34,520 nt of DNA from Rhodothermales bacterium (GTDB lineage Bacteria > Bacteroidota > Rhodothermia > Rhodothermales > JAHQVL01), in contig JAWXAX010000043.1 in NCBI GenBank assembly GCA_034439735.1, positions 1-34,520 on the forward strand. The letters are read 5' to 3'. Position numbers and translations under genes: made by a program. Shown here piece after piece: positions 25,565-33,776 of the stretch. The notes under the pieces are model-generated. The model saw only the letters and a program-made list of their open reading frames with translations, had not been told where the DNA came from and did no database searches. Numbering within the stretch: position 1 is the stretch's first letter; each line of letters opens with the position of its first letter.

Positions 25565-26767
25565 CTTCCCCATCATCGCCAGCAGCCCTCGGGCCATGGC
25601 GTCGGCGAAGACGGGGTCGTTGATGGTAGTGTCGAATTCGTACACGGGAATATCCTTGCGCAGGTGGGAGCGCAGCGTATCGAACAGGGCGGCATCGGCT
25701 TCGGGCCAGTGGTAAGGGCCACCTGGTTCGGAAATCACGGAAACGGCTTTCAGGGGGAAATAGACGGCGACGGGCCCCGTGGAGGCATTAAACTTTTCGG
25801 CGAATATCTTCCCCAGCTTCGCGTTGTCGTCGATGTCGGTCCGGACCAGCGTCTGCTTCGCGTTGTGGTGGTAGATCCGCCGGCTCCGCAGCGCCACGGG
25901 CACGCTCTCCGGCTCCCAGAAGTTGACGATGTCGACGCAGCCCGGCGCATACACGGCCGGCGTGCCGATCTTCGCCGCGGCATCGAGACGGGTGGGGCCG
26001 GCGGACATGACGCCGCCCAGCAGCTCGTCCGCCCATTCGGTGAGGGTCACGTCGAACACGCCGTCGACTTCGCCGGCCTCGATGAGGCTCTCCATGGTCA
26101 TCCCCCCCGACCCTACAGCGTGGAAAACCAGCAACTCGAAGCCGGCCGCCTCGAAGTGGGTCCGCGCCCGCTCGACACACTTTGTCGTATTCCCGAACAT
26201 GGACGCGGTGATCGTGGGCTTGTCGTCGCCGGGCGGTACCTCGGCTTCGACCATGCCACAGACGGCCGCGGCGGCGCGGGTGAACACCCCGCGCGCGATC
26301 CCGTTCAGGCCGCTGATGTCGACGATCGACGGGACCATGACGATGTCTTTCACCCCGACAAACGGCCGGGTGTCGCCGCTGGCGAGCGTGGACACCATTA
26401 CCTTCGGGATGCCGAGCGGCAGGGCTCGCATGGCGGCGGTGCCGACGGTCGTGCCGGCGCCTCCTCCCATCCCGATGATGGCGTCGAGCCGGCCCTCACG
26501 GTGCAGGCGCTGTACGACGGCGCGAACCCCTTCGGTCATCGCGATCACCGCTCGGCCGCGGTCGTTGTCGGCCGCCAGCTTCGCGAGGTCGGCGCCGGCC
26601 GCCGTGGCCACGTCCTGTCGGGTGACGTCGGCTCGGAAAGCCGCCTCGCCCAGCACTCCGGAATCGATCACCAGCGTCCGGTGGCCTCGCCGTTCAATCT
26701 GCTGCTTGACGAATTCCACCTCCGCGCCTTTGGTGTCGAGCGCGCCGATGATCACGATGGTAGCCAT
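25562..26767 (-). CDS. Tm-1-like ATP-binding domain protein (UPF0261 family)
   Basis: A 401-residue protein of the UPF0261 family, whose N-terminal half is related to the ATP-binding domain of tomato Tm-1. The start ATG at 26767 begins MATIVIIGALDTKGAEVEFVKQQIERRGH, a highly characteristic N-terminus; the longer frame to 26890 overlaps the upstream isomerase gene. Further family segments are GMGGGAGTTVGTAAMRALPLGIPKVMVSTLASGD, VSIVDISGLN-like PSIVDISGLNGI, and VFHAVGSGGMTMESLIEAG. The biochemical function of bacterial members is not settled. They are often next to a TIM-barrel phosphoenolpyruvate-hydrolase-like gene, which is absent here; instead two TIM-barrel sugar isomerase-like genes lie directly upstream (32-bp gap). 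Confidence 0.9.
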   Translation of the reverse strand: MATIVIIGALDTKGAEVEFVKQQIERRGHRTLVIDSGVLGEAAFRADVTRQDVATAAGADLAKLAADNDRGRAVIAMTEGVRAVVQRLHREGRLDAIIGMGGGAGTTVGTAAMRALPLGIPKVMVSTLASGDTRPFVGVKDIVMVPSIVDISGLNGIARGVFTRAAAAVCGMVEAEVPPGDDKPTITASMFGNTTKCVERARTHFEAAGFELLVFHAVGSGGMTMESLIEAGEVDGVFDVTLTEWADELLGGVMSAGPTRLDAAAKIGTPAVYAPGCVDIVNFWEPESVPVALRSRRIYHHNAKQTLVRTDIDDNAKLGKIFAEKFNASTGPVAVYFPLKAVSVISEPGGPYHWPEADAALFDTLRSHLRKDIPVYEFDTTINDPVFADAMARGLLAMMGK

Positions 26768-26799
26768 GCCGTGCGTGTTATGAGTAGGCCGGGGGAGTG

Positions 26800-27762
26800 T
26801 CAAGCACTGATATGCGCGACCAGCTGGTCGCGCATCCAGAGGGCCGCGCGGAGGGGGTCGGCCGGCGGTGGGCTGTCGGCGTCCGGCCACATCTCGATCG
26901 AGTACAGGCCGCGGTAGCCGGATACCTCCGTGGCGCGCACGAGGGCGGCGAAGTCGTAATCCGCATGCACCATCTGGTCATCGAAGCCGGTCCCCTTGGC
27001 CGACACAAACGCGAGATAGGGCAGCATCTTGTTCAGCCCCCCGATGCGGTCGTCGATGGAGCCGGCCGGCGTATTCCCGTAGTCGACCAGCGCGCGGCAA
27101 TGCGGGCTGTCCATGGTCTGGATGATGGAGACGACGATGTCGATGTCGCGGGTGAAGCCGGAGTGGTTCTCGACGAGGACGACGATGTCCTTCTCCTGCG
27201 CGTAGTCGACGATCCGTCGGTAGGAGTCGAGCGTGATTTCCGGCTGATACGTCTCGCCCGGCCGGCCGCCGGCGTCCACCCGAATGCTCGGCGCCCCCAT
27301 GGCCACGGCCCGGTCGATCCACTCCCGCGCGCCGGCGACGCCCTGGTCGCGCACGGCGGCGTCGGCGTCCGACAAGTTGGCCAGGCCGCTGACCTGGATG
27401 TTCGAGATCCGCGACCCGATGCGTTCGGCGGCGACGCGGACGCGTTCGCAGTAGGCGAGCGACGTATCGTCGAACTGCCGCTCCCACACCTCGACATGGC
27501 GCAGCCCGAGCTCGCCACGGACGAAGTCCGGAAACGTCTCCAGGGTCAGGTCCGATCCGGTGGTCGGCTCGGCCATCAGTGTCCGCGTCGTGGGGAAACG
27601 GGAGCGGAAACAGACGGACGTGACACCGATGCGCTCCAGCCGCGCCGCCGCGCCGGCAGCGTCGGCCACGGCAGCGGTTTCTGTATTTCCGGGCGTACAC
27701 GCCCAGAGCGGAGCAGCCGCCATGAAGAGGCTGCCCCGCTGAATGAACGTTCTGCGATCCAT
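26800..27762 (-). CDS. Twin-arginine lipoprotein, sugar phosphate isomerase/epimerase-like TIM barrel (copy 1)
   Basis: A 320-residue AP-endonuclease-2/xylose-isomerase-like TIM barrel. The N-terminus MDRRTFIQRG is a Tat motif followed by a hydrophobic stretch and a lipobox LWAC (Cys22), so the protein is probably folded in the cytoplasm, exported by Tat and lipid-anchored. Likely metal ligands are the Glu in VLVENHSG, the Asp in ALVDYGNTP and the Glu in LYSIEMWPD. Its paralogue lies only 5 bp upstream. Exported members of this superfamily occur next to glycoside-oxidising enzymes, where relatives cleave 3-keto-glycosides by elimination. That activity fits the GMC and DUF1080-like genes in this window but is inferred only. 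Confidence 0.88.
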   Translation of the reverse strand: MDRRTFIQRGSLFMAAAPLWACTPGNTETAAVADAAGAAARLERIGVTSVCFRSRFPTTRTLMAEPTTGSDLTLETFPDFVRGELGLRHVEVWERQFDDTSLAYCERVRVAAERIGSRISNIQVSGLANLSDADAAVRDQGVAGAREWIDRAVAMGAPSIRVDAGGRPGETYQPEITLDSYRRIVDYAQEKDIVVLVENHSGFTRDIDIVVSIIQTMDSPHCRALVDYGNTPAGSIDDRIGGLNKMLPYLAFVSAKGTGFDDQMVHADYDFAALVRATEVSGYRGLYSIEMWPDADSPPPADPLRAALWMRDQLVAHISA

Positions 27763-27767
27763 GAGGG

Positions 27768-28748
27768 TTAGGCGCTAATGTTAGCCAGAAGTTGGTCCTT
27801 CATCCAGTTGCCGGCGCGGATGGGGTCCGCCGGAGGCGGGCTGTCGCCATCGGGATACATCTCGATCGAGTAGATCCCCCGGTAGCCGGAGTCCTCGGTG
27901 GCGCGAACGAGCGCCGCGAAGTCGTAATCGGTGTGCTCCATCTGATCGTTATAGCCCGTCCCTTTGGCCGAGACGAACGAGATGTAGGGGAGGAGCTTGG
28001 AAAGTCCGGCGATGCGGATGTCGGTGGAGCCCGCCGGCGTGTTGCCGTAGTCCGCGAGGCCGCGGCAGTTCGGATGATTGACGGTTTGCAGAATGGCCAC
28101 CACGTTGTCGATGTTCATGCTGAACCCGACGTGGTTTTCGACCAGCACCGTCACGTTTTTCTCGCCGGCGTATTCGGCAATCTGGCGAAACGAATCGGCC
28201 GTTACGTCCACCAGGAACTCCTGCCCTGCCTTGCCGCCGGTGTTCACACGAAAGCTAGGGACGCCCATCGCGACGCACCGATCAACCCATTCCTTCGACT
28301 GTTTCACGCCGAGCGCGCGCTGCGCCGGGTCAACATCCGACAGATCGGCCATTCCTTCATCTACCTGTATATTTGTGATCCGGGAGCCGATGCGCTCGGC
28401 GGCGTTGCGGATCTTCTCACAATAGGCCAGGGTCATCTCGTCGAACTGGAAGTCCCACACCTCGACATTACGGAGCCCGAACCTATCGTAGATAAACTGT
28501 GGCGCCTGCTCCAGCGTGATGGTCGGCGCCGTGTTCGGCTCCGCCGCGAAGGCGCGGGTTTTCGCAAAGTAGGAGCGAATACACACGGTGGTGATCCCGA
28601 TGCGTGCGAGCAGGGCGTCGGTGGAGACGGGCGTCACGGCCGGCACAGCGGTCTCCGCCGTGTCGGTGCCGCCCGGAGCGCACGACGACCAGAGCGGCGC
28701 GGCGATCGCGACCAGGGCACTGTTCTGTAGAAACGTTCGGCGATCCAT
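27768..28748 (-). CDS. Twin-arginine sugar phosphate isomerase/epimerase-like TIM barrel (copy 2)
   Basis: A 326-residue paralogue of the next gene, clearly from tandem duplication. The N-terminus MDRRTFLQNS is a Tat motif; the hydrophobic stretch ends LWSSC (Cys23), a less canonical lipobox. Corresponding metal-ligand segments are VLVENHVGFS, GLADYGNTP and IYSIEMYPDGDSPPPADP. An ATG start at 28748 is supported by the position of the Tat signal. The two proteins share the unusual segment FVSAKGTG(F/Y)(D/N)DQM where many cytoplasmic relatives have a VHxKD segment, so they form their own subgroup. They may act together as a heteromer or on two stereoisomers. Confidence 0.88.
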   Translation of the reverse strand: MDRRTFLQNSALVAIAAPLWSSCAPGGTDTAETAVPAVTPVSTDALLARIGITTVCIRSYFAKTRAFAAEPNTAPTITLEQAPQFIYDRFGLRNVEVWDFQFDEMTLAYCEKIRNAAERIGSRITNIQVDEGMADLSDVDPAQRALGVKQSKEWVDRCVAMGVPSFRVNTGGKAGQEFLVDVTADSFRQIAEYAGEKNVTVLVENHVGFSMNIDNVVAILQTVNHPNCRGLADYGNTPAGSTDIRIAGLSKLLPYISFVSAKGTGYNDQMEHTDYDFAALVRATEDSGYRGIYSIEMYPDGDSPPPADPIRAGNWMKDQLLANISA

Positions 28749-28809
28749 AGGTATCGAGTCGGGTTGGTGGAGGGAGAGGTTGAAAGATCAAACGAACAGG
28801 GCCAGTTGG

Positions 28810-29901
28810 TCAGCCCTTATCCGGGTTGGGGATCATAATATCGCGAATCATCCCGTTCAACTCATAACAGGCTGCGATAAACTGTCGGAGCGTGCGCCGT
28901 GTCGGTGGGAACGCATCGAATTCCGCAGCGGACATCCCATCCTCGGCATACGCCCTGCGGAAATCCTCGAACCGCATGAGTTCCGAGACGATCTTCGGGT
29001 CGACGGGGGTGTCGATGCGCGATTCGACCGGGATGTCGCTCGCGTTGAACCGCACCTGCCACTTGTAAGGCGGCGAGATCACGACGTCGCCGCCGATGAA
29101 TTCCGACCAGTGCATGTGGTTGCGGAAGGCGGCCGACAGCAGGCGAAGGCGATAGCCGCGTTCGCGATACAGCGTGTAGGCTTTTTTGAAGATGGCGACG
29201 CCGGCCCACTCGAAAATGCCGGGGTCGGCCGACATGTTGCGCTGATCGGCCGCGACCTTCAACCAGTCGTCGATCCGGCCTACCATGATCGTGCAGACGG
29301 ATGCGATGCTCGCGATCTCTTTCCCCTCCCGTTCGCGGCGGACCAGCCCGCGCTCGACGGCCTCGGCCACGGCGATGGCCTGCGGTACGGAGAAGGAAAC
29401 CGTGGCGTTGATGCTGACCCCGTGGTAGGTCGCCTCCTCGATGGCGCGGACGCCGGCTTCGGTCACGGGGATTTTGACGATGATGTTGGGGGCGAGCGTG
29501 TGAAAATACCGTGCCTGGGCGACGATCGCGTCGGCGTCCCGGTAGAGGCGCGGGTCGGTCTGCACGGACAATCGCCCGTTCCGGCCGGCCTGCTGGTGAT
29601 AGATGGGCTCGAGCAGGGTAGCCGCCTTCTTCGAGATCTCCTCGACGAGTTTCCAGGCGACGGTGTCTTCGCTGGCGGTCGGCAGCTCGCGGATCAACTC
29701 GGCGATACGCCCCTTCCAGGCGCCGAACGACTGCTTCAGCACGTCGAGCACGATCACCGGATTACACGTCGCACCGACGCCGCCGTGTTCGATCGTATAG
29801 GAGAGTTCTTCCAGCGCGGCCGAGTCGTTCCAGAGCACCGTGGGGGTGCTCTGCGTCATCTCGAACAGCGGGCTTTTATACGCCGTTTTCGTTTGGCTCA
29901 T
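28810..29901 (-). CDS. Transaldolase family protein
   Basis: A 363-residue aldolase of the transaldolase/fructose-6-phosphate aldolase family, which transfers or splits three-carbon ketol units through a Schiff base. The Schiff-base lysine is Lys143 in NIIVKIPVTEAG; TCNPVIVLDVLKQ near residue 50 and GVSINATVSFSVPQAI are further landmarks. The ATG at 29901 is preceded by GGAG about 7 bases upstream, favouring it over the longer frame to 29982 that overlaps the MmsA gene. At ~360 residues it is longer than TalB (about 317) and carries an extra C-terminal region. It is 50 bp downstream of the aldehyde dehydrogenase gene. No signal peptide, so it acts in cytoplasmic central sugar metabolism. Confidence 0.9.
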   Translation of the reverse strand: MSQTKTAYKSPLFEMTQSTPTVLWNDSAALEELSYTIEHGGVGATCNPVIVLDVLKQSFGAWKGRIAELIRELPTASEDTVAWKLVEEISKKAATLLEPIYHQQAGRNGRLSVQTDPRLYRDADAIVAQARYFHTLAPNIIVKIPVTEAGVRAIEEATYHGVSINATVSFSVPQAIAVAEAVERGLVRREREGKEIASIASVCTIMVGRIDDWLKVAADQRNMSADPGIFEWAGVAIFKKAYTLYRERGYRLRLLSAAFRNHMHWSEFIGGDVVISPPYKWQVRFNASDIPVESRIDTPVDPKIVSELMRFEDFRRAYAEDGMSAAEFDAFPPTRRTLRQFIAACYELNGMIRDIMIPNPDKG

Positions 29902-29951
29902 GGCTCCATTGGATAGGGTAAGATGAGAAAAAGGGGACGAGCGGGGCGAGG

Positions 29952-31412
29952 TCAGAACGTGCGGGACCAGGCTTTCGGCCACCGCTCCACCACCACCTTC
30001 TTTTTGGTGTAGAACTCGAACGAGTCACGCCCCTGGCCATGGAGGTCCCCGAAAAAGCTCTCGCGCGCTCCGCTGAACGGGAAAAACGCCATGGGCGCCG
30101 CCACACCGATGTTGATGCCGACGTTCCCAACATCCACTTCGTTCTTGAACCGACGCGCGTTGGCCCCGCTGCTCGTGAAGAGCGACGCCTGGTTGCCGTA
30201 TGTGCCGGTGTTGACCCGTGCGATCGCCGCGTCGATGTCGTCCACATAATGCACCGAGAGCACCGGCCCAAAGATCTCGGTGGAGGCCACTTCGCTCGTG
30301 AACGGCAGGTCCTCGATGATCGTCGGAGCGACGAAGTTGCCGTTGGGAAAACCGGGGATCGTAGGCCGGCGCCCGTCGACCAGGGCGCGCGCGCCATCGC
30401 GAACGGCCTGTTCGATCAGCGTCTCGACGCGCTTGCGGCTGGCCGGCGAGATCACCGGACCCATCGCCACGCCGTCGTTGAGACCGTAGCCTGTGACGCG
30501 GGTCGTCGCTTTTTCGCGGATGGCATCGACAAACGACTTCCTGGCCTCCCCCACTACAAACGCCATCGAGGTCGCGAGGCAGCGCTGGCCGGCGCACCCA
30601 AAGGCGCTGTCCGCGATGATCTCCGAGGCGCTGACGATGTCGGCGTCCGGCAGGACGACAACCGGGTTCTTAGCCCCGCCCTGGCACTGCGCCCGTTTCC
30701 CGCTGGCCGTGGCCCGGGAATAGACGTGTTTGGCCACCGCCGTCGAACCCACGAAGCTCACCGCCTTGACCACCGGATGGTCCAGCACCGCGTTCACGAC
30801 ATCGCGTCCGCCGTTGACCAGGTTGATCACCCCGGGCGGCAGACCGATCGTTTCGATCAGGGCAAACACCTTCTGCATGGTGAGCGGCACCCGCTCGGAG
30901 GGCTTGAGCACCACCGTGTTGCCTGTCACCAGGGCATAGGGCAAAAACCAGAAGGGGATCATGCCCGGGAAGTTAAACGGGGCGATGATGGCCACGACGC
31001 CCAACGGCTGGCGGATCATGATCTCGTCGATGCCGCGGGCGATGTCTTCCGAGTTATAGCCCTGCATCATGATGGGCGCGCCACAGGCCACCTCGACATT
31101 CTCGATCGCCCGACGCATCTCCCCGCGCGATTCCGCAAGCGTTTTGCCGCACTCCAACGTGATGGTGCGGGAGATGTCCTCGAAATGGGTGTCTAGAAGC
31201 GCTTTCAGTTTAAACAGGTACTGGATCCGGTCGGTCACGGGCACGCGGCGCCAGTCCGGAAACGCGGCGGCGGCGGCTTTTACAGCCGTATCCACCTCGG
31301 CGGCCGATGAGAGGGGCGTACGCGCCAATTCTTCCCCCGTAGCGGGGTTCGTTACCGGAAACACGTCGACGGCGGTTGAACGCTGCCACTGCCCTGCGAT
31401 ATAGTTATTCAT
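29952..31412 (-). CDS. mmsA: CoA-acylating methylmalonate-semialdehyde dehydrogenase (MmsA/IolA-like)
   Basis: A 486-residue aldehyde dehydrogenase that oxidises malonate or methylmalonate semialdehyde with CoA and NAD. The catalytic Cys278 lies in [12 protein letters not shown]. The usual ALDH general-base segment is replaced by [11 protein letters not shown], as in MmsA-type enzymes that lack the glutamate and use CoA. Other landmarks: [51 protein letters not shown], and [30 protein letters not shown]. Length matches the family. MmsA serves valine catabolism and, as IolA, the last step of myo-inositol degradation; the neighbouring isomerase-like, SDR and transaldolase genes make a sugar or inositol role plausible, although no other Iol protein is recognisable here. 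Confidence 0.93.
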   Translation of the reverse strand: MNNYIAGQWQRSTAVDVFPVTNPATGEELARTPLSSAAEVDTAVKAAAAAFPDWRRVPVTDRIQYLFKLKALLDTHFEDISRTITLECGKTLAESRGEMRRAIENVEVACGAPIMMQGYNSEDIARGIDEIMIRQPLGVVAIIAPFNFPGMIPFWFLPYALVTGNTVVLKPSERVPLTMQKVFALIETIGLPPGVINLVNGGRDVVNAVLDHPVVKAVSFVGSTAVAKHVYSRATASGKRAQCQGGAKNPVVVLPDADIVSASEIIADSAFGCAGQRCLATSMAFVVGEARKSFVDAIREKATTRVTGYGLNDGVAMGPVISPASRKRVETLIEQAVRDGARALVDGRRPTIPGFPNGNFVAPTIIEDLPFTSEVASTEIFGPVLSVHYVDDIDAAIARVNTGTYGNQASLFTSSGANARRFKNEVDVGNVGINIGVAAPMAFFPFSGARESFFGDLHGQGRDSFEFYTKKKVVVERWPKAWSRTF

Positions 31413-31476
31413 GATATTAGGGGTCGATTCGCTACTGGCGATTTCCTGGAGGTGTGAACCCTGTTACTTCGTTGCA

Positions 31477-31528
31477 TTACTGTGTGGCCTTACTGTGTGG
31501 CCTTACTGCGTGGCCTTACTGTGTGGCC
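31477..31528. repeat. 13-bp tandem array x 4 covering a stop codon
   Basis: Four copies of TTACTGTGTGGCC (GGCCACACAGTAA on the minus strand), one with a single change (TGCGT at the third copy). The copy at 31516-31528 encodes the last codons and TAA stop of the SDR gene, so the other three lie just downstream of that stop. Confidence 0.97.
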
Positions 31529-32298
31529 GTAAGCCCGCCATCGAGATAAAGTGTCTGCCCGGTGATAAAATCGGACGCCGGCGAGACAAAAAAGAGCGTC
31601 GCACCGACGATATCGCGCGTTTCGCCCACGCGGCCGGCGGGGATGCGGGAGATGACGGCGTTATAAAACTGTGGGTCCGCCAGGAAGCGGGCGGACTGTT
31701 CGGTGCGGACGAACGTCGGCGAGAGGACGTTGACGTTGATTTTCTGCGGCGCCCACTCGCCGGCCAGCTGCTTACAGAGCACGGTGAGGCCGGCCTTGGA
31801 GGCGCAATACGCGGCAAAACCGCGGCCCCGCAGAGCGAGTTGGCCGCGGACCGACCCGAAGTGCACCTGCTTCCCCCCGCCACTCGCGGCCATGTGTTTC
31901 GCGGCGGCCTGCGCTTGAAACATCGCGCTGGTCAGGTTGAGCTCCAGCACCTTGCCGAACCCTTCCTCCGTCACATTGCTCGCCAGTTCCTCATGAGTGT
32001 TTCCGCCGACCGTGTTCACCAGAATGTCCAGGCGTCCGAAATGCGCGGCAACGGCATCCGTCATGCGGTGCGTGTCGGTAGCGGAACAGGCGTCGAAGGG
32101 GGCGCCGAACGCCTTGATGCCCCGCGCGGTGAGGTCGTCCACGAAGGCCGTCACCTTGTCCGCATTGTGCCCGGCCACGGCCACGCTGGCGCCCATCTCG
32201 GCCAGCCCCTCGCATACGGCGGAGCCAAAACCACCGTAGCCACCCGTCACCAGGGCCACCTTGCCGTCCAGCCGAAACAGTTGTTCGTAAAGGTTCAT
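31516..32298 (-). CDS. SDR family oxidoreductase (gluconate 5-dehydrogenase-like)
   Basis: A 260-residue classical short-chain dehydrogenase. The NAD(P)-binding TGGYGGFG motif is at 18-25; the catalytic triad is Ser149, Tyr164 and Lys168 (HFGSVRGQ and YCASKAG). The C-terminus DFITGQTLYLDGGL is typical. The start ATG at 32298 precedes NLYEQLFRLDGKVALVTGG; a longer frame begins with TTG at 32358. The MNLYEQLFRLDGK N-terminus is typical of gluconate 5-dehydrogenase and related sugar-acid dehydrogenases, but substrate is not proven. It is the first gene after the conserved promoter-like element at 32444-32512 and stands 103 bp upstream of mmsA. Its last codons lie in a 13-bp tandem repeat. Confidence 0.9.
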   Translation of the reverse strand: MNLYEQLFRLDGKVALVTGGYGGFGSAVCEGLAEMGASVAVAGHNADKVTAFVDDLTARGIKAFGAPFDACSATDTHRMTDAVAAHFGRLDILVNTVGGNTHEELASNVTEEGFGKVLELNLTSAMFQAQAAAKHMAASGGGKQVHFGSVRGQLALRGRGFAAYCASKAGLTVLCKQLAGEWAPQKINVNVLSPTFVRTEQSARFLADPQFYNAVISRIPAGRVGETRDIVGATLFFVSPASDFITGQTLYLDGGLTATQ

Positions 32299-32443
32299 CT
32301 TCGCTCGTCGGCCGGCGTGTATCGACGCCAGCGCCAGTGGATAAAAATGTGCGGACAAAAAACGTACGGATCAACTCACCGGATAAATGGGCCGGGCGCA
32401 CGTTCGAGCCACACGGCTTCACGTAGGCGATAAGTTAATAGTA

Positions 32444-32512
32444 GAAATAATACCGAGAAGCATCCAGCCCTACGAGAGGGAATCTTTGCAACTCATGGGC
32501 GGATATTTCGCG
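32444..32512 (-). promoter_or_regulatory. Conserved 69-bp promoter-like element, copy B
   Basis: Gap-free match to copy A at 17694-17762, in the same orientation. TATTAT is at 32452-32447, giving a likely transcription start near 32440 and a leader of about 140 nt before the SDR gene. The upstream end overlaps the last 20 bases of the CoxG-like gene. The direct-repeat blocks are CGCGAAATAT and TGCAAAGATT, 22 bp apart as in copy A. A small hairpin (CCCT/AGGG) in this copy is not preserved in copy A, which argues against a conserved RNA fold. Confidence 0.6.
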
Positions 32513-33152
32513 ATCCGAACAGTCGGCGGACCCGCGACCAGAGCGCCTTAAACACAAGCGATAACACACTGACGGGCGCAGCCGGCGCAGCCAATCGGCT
32601 GGATTCGTTGATTTCGGTGCGGAGAGGGGCATCCGGCGCGGAAGCAGCGATGGTAGCCGGCGTGTCGGCGGAGCCCATCGGAAGGGGCGTCGTAACCGGC
32701 TGAACAAGCGCTTCCTGCATACTAACGCCAAACTGACGAAACAATTGGCGCGAAACATCCTCCATGAGCCCGCGGCCGAACTGAGCCATTTTGCCGGCGA
32801 CATCGATGTCGGCCACCACCTGCACCCGGGTGACTCCGTTCGCCAGGGCGCTGAGCCGGCCAACCATCGCCATTTTCGCCGACCCCGCCCCGGTAGACTC
32901 CTTGCCCTCACCGGAGAGCCGCATCACATACGCGGACTCGTCCACCTCATCCAGCCGGGCCGTCCCTTTATAGGTGGCCGTCACCGGGCCCACTTTCACC
33001 CGGACGCGGCCGGCGTAGGTACGCTCATCAATGGTGTCGGTCAGCTCGGCGCCGGGCAGGCACACCACGACCCGCCTGGGATCGATCAAAAACGCCCACA
33101 CCTGGGTGATGGGGGCCTGAATGTCGAAATTTTCCTCGATGTTGAATGCCAT
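32493..33152 (-). CDS. CoxG family SRPBCC protein
   Basis: A 219-residue protein. Residues about 1-145 match the CoxG/SRPBCC fold: MAFNIEENFDIQAPITQVWAFLIDPRRVVVCLPGAEL, YAGRVRVKVGPVTATYKGTARL, and MAQFGRGLMEDVSRQLFRQF. A variable linker rich in Ala, Pro and Thr follows (about 150-190), then a hydrophobic/basic C-terminal segment (VSVLSLVFKALWSRVRRLF) that probably anchors the protein to the membrane. In carboxydotrophs CoxG recruits the molybdenum CO dehydrogenase to the membrane, and CoxG-like proteins bind quinone-type cofactors. Here it lies about 8 kb from the molybdenum hydroxylase genes and may serve that enzyme. The ATG at 33152 is chosen because the family N-terminus begins there. 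Confidence 0.88.
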   Translation of the reverse strand: MAFNIEENFDIQAPITQVWAFLIDPRRVVVCLPGAELTDTIDERTYAGRVRVKVGPVTATYKGTARLDEVDESAYVMRLSGEGKESTGAGSAKMAMVGRLSALANGVTRVQVVADIDVAGKMAQFGRGLMEDVSRQLFRQFGVSMQEALVQPVTTPLPMGSADTPATIAASAPDAPLRTEINESSRLAAPAAPVSVLSLVFKALWSRVRRLFGSRNIRP

Positions 33153-33314
33153 ACTGCGGGGAACGGTGGGTAACCAGAAAACGGTGGGCATGCGGCCACC
33201 CGGGTACGCGATCCTCTCATCGGGATCGAACCTTACCCAATCAACATACGGATTCGGCTACACTCCCAGGAGAAATGATTTTTGTTGACACATGGAGAAT
33301 CTTTATGCGGCGTT

Positions 33315-33776
33315 TCAAGAGCGGGCAAAAAGTCCTTTGCGCTCCACGAAAACGACCGGGCACTCAAAGGTAGCATAACACGTGTCCGTCTCACGAACCG
33401 TAACTGATATGTTATGGATCTTGCGGGTACGTAGCACCTCGGTGCCCTGCTTCATCAGGTATTCGGCGGTGTACCGGGAGAGGTTTTCCGCCGTGCTATC
33501 ATAGGGCAGGAGGGCCTGGCGGGAGCCCAGTTCCTCGAGCGCGTAGCGGAGATCGATATCGTCATCCGCCACCAGGGTAGCGTGATCCCAGTCCTCAATC
33601 AACGGGGAGAGTATTTTCTTGATCTCCTTGAAGTCGATGAGCATACCCCGCTCGTCCGGGTCGCCCTCCAACTCGACCGTCATCTTATACGAATGGCCGT
33701 GCAGGTTCTTGCATGCCCCGGTATGCCATGGCAGTCGATGCGCCGCTTCCCAGGTAAATTGTTTTGCTACTTTCAT
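33315..33776 (-). CDS. queD: 6-carboxytetrahydropterin synthase (QueD)
   Basis: A 153-residue QueD/PTPS family enzyme that converts dihydroneopterin triphosphate to 6-carboxytetrahydropterin in queuosine/7-deazapurine synthesis. Zinc ligands are His13 (EAAHRL), His26 and His28 (LHGHSY); Cys22 in GACKNLHGH is the catalytic thiol with the normal Cys-x3-His spacing. Conserved downstream segments are GMLIDFKEIK, DWDHATL, STAENLSRY and VRETDTCYA, the last containing the substrate-binding Glu. It is unrelated to the sugar genes. A 162-bp gap separates it from the CoxG-like gene; CGATCC/GGATCG at 33209-33228 could form a small hairpin there. No riboswitch is recognisable upstream. Confidence 0.94.
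   Translation of the reverse strand: MKVAKQFTWEAAHRLPWHTGACKNLHGHSYKMTVELEGDPDERGMLIDFKEIKKILSPLIEDWDHATLVADDDIDLRYALEELGSRQALLPYDSTAENLSRYTAEYLMKQGTEVLRTRKIHNISVTVRETDTCYATFECPVVFVERKGLFARS

Noticed and set aside
29952-32298. Complete myo-inositol degradation operon
   Set aside because: Only an MmsA/IolA-type enzyme is secure; no recognisable IolB, IolC, IolD or IolG is present and the isomerase-like proteins are exported.
32444-32512. The conserved element as a structured RNA or riboswitch
   Set aside because: The CCCT/AGGG hairpin of copy B is not kept by compensating changes in copy A, and most of the element lies upstream of the probable -10 box.
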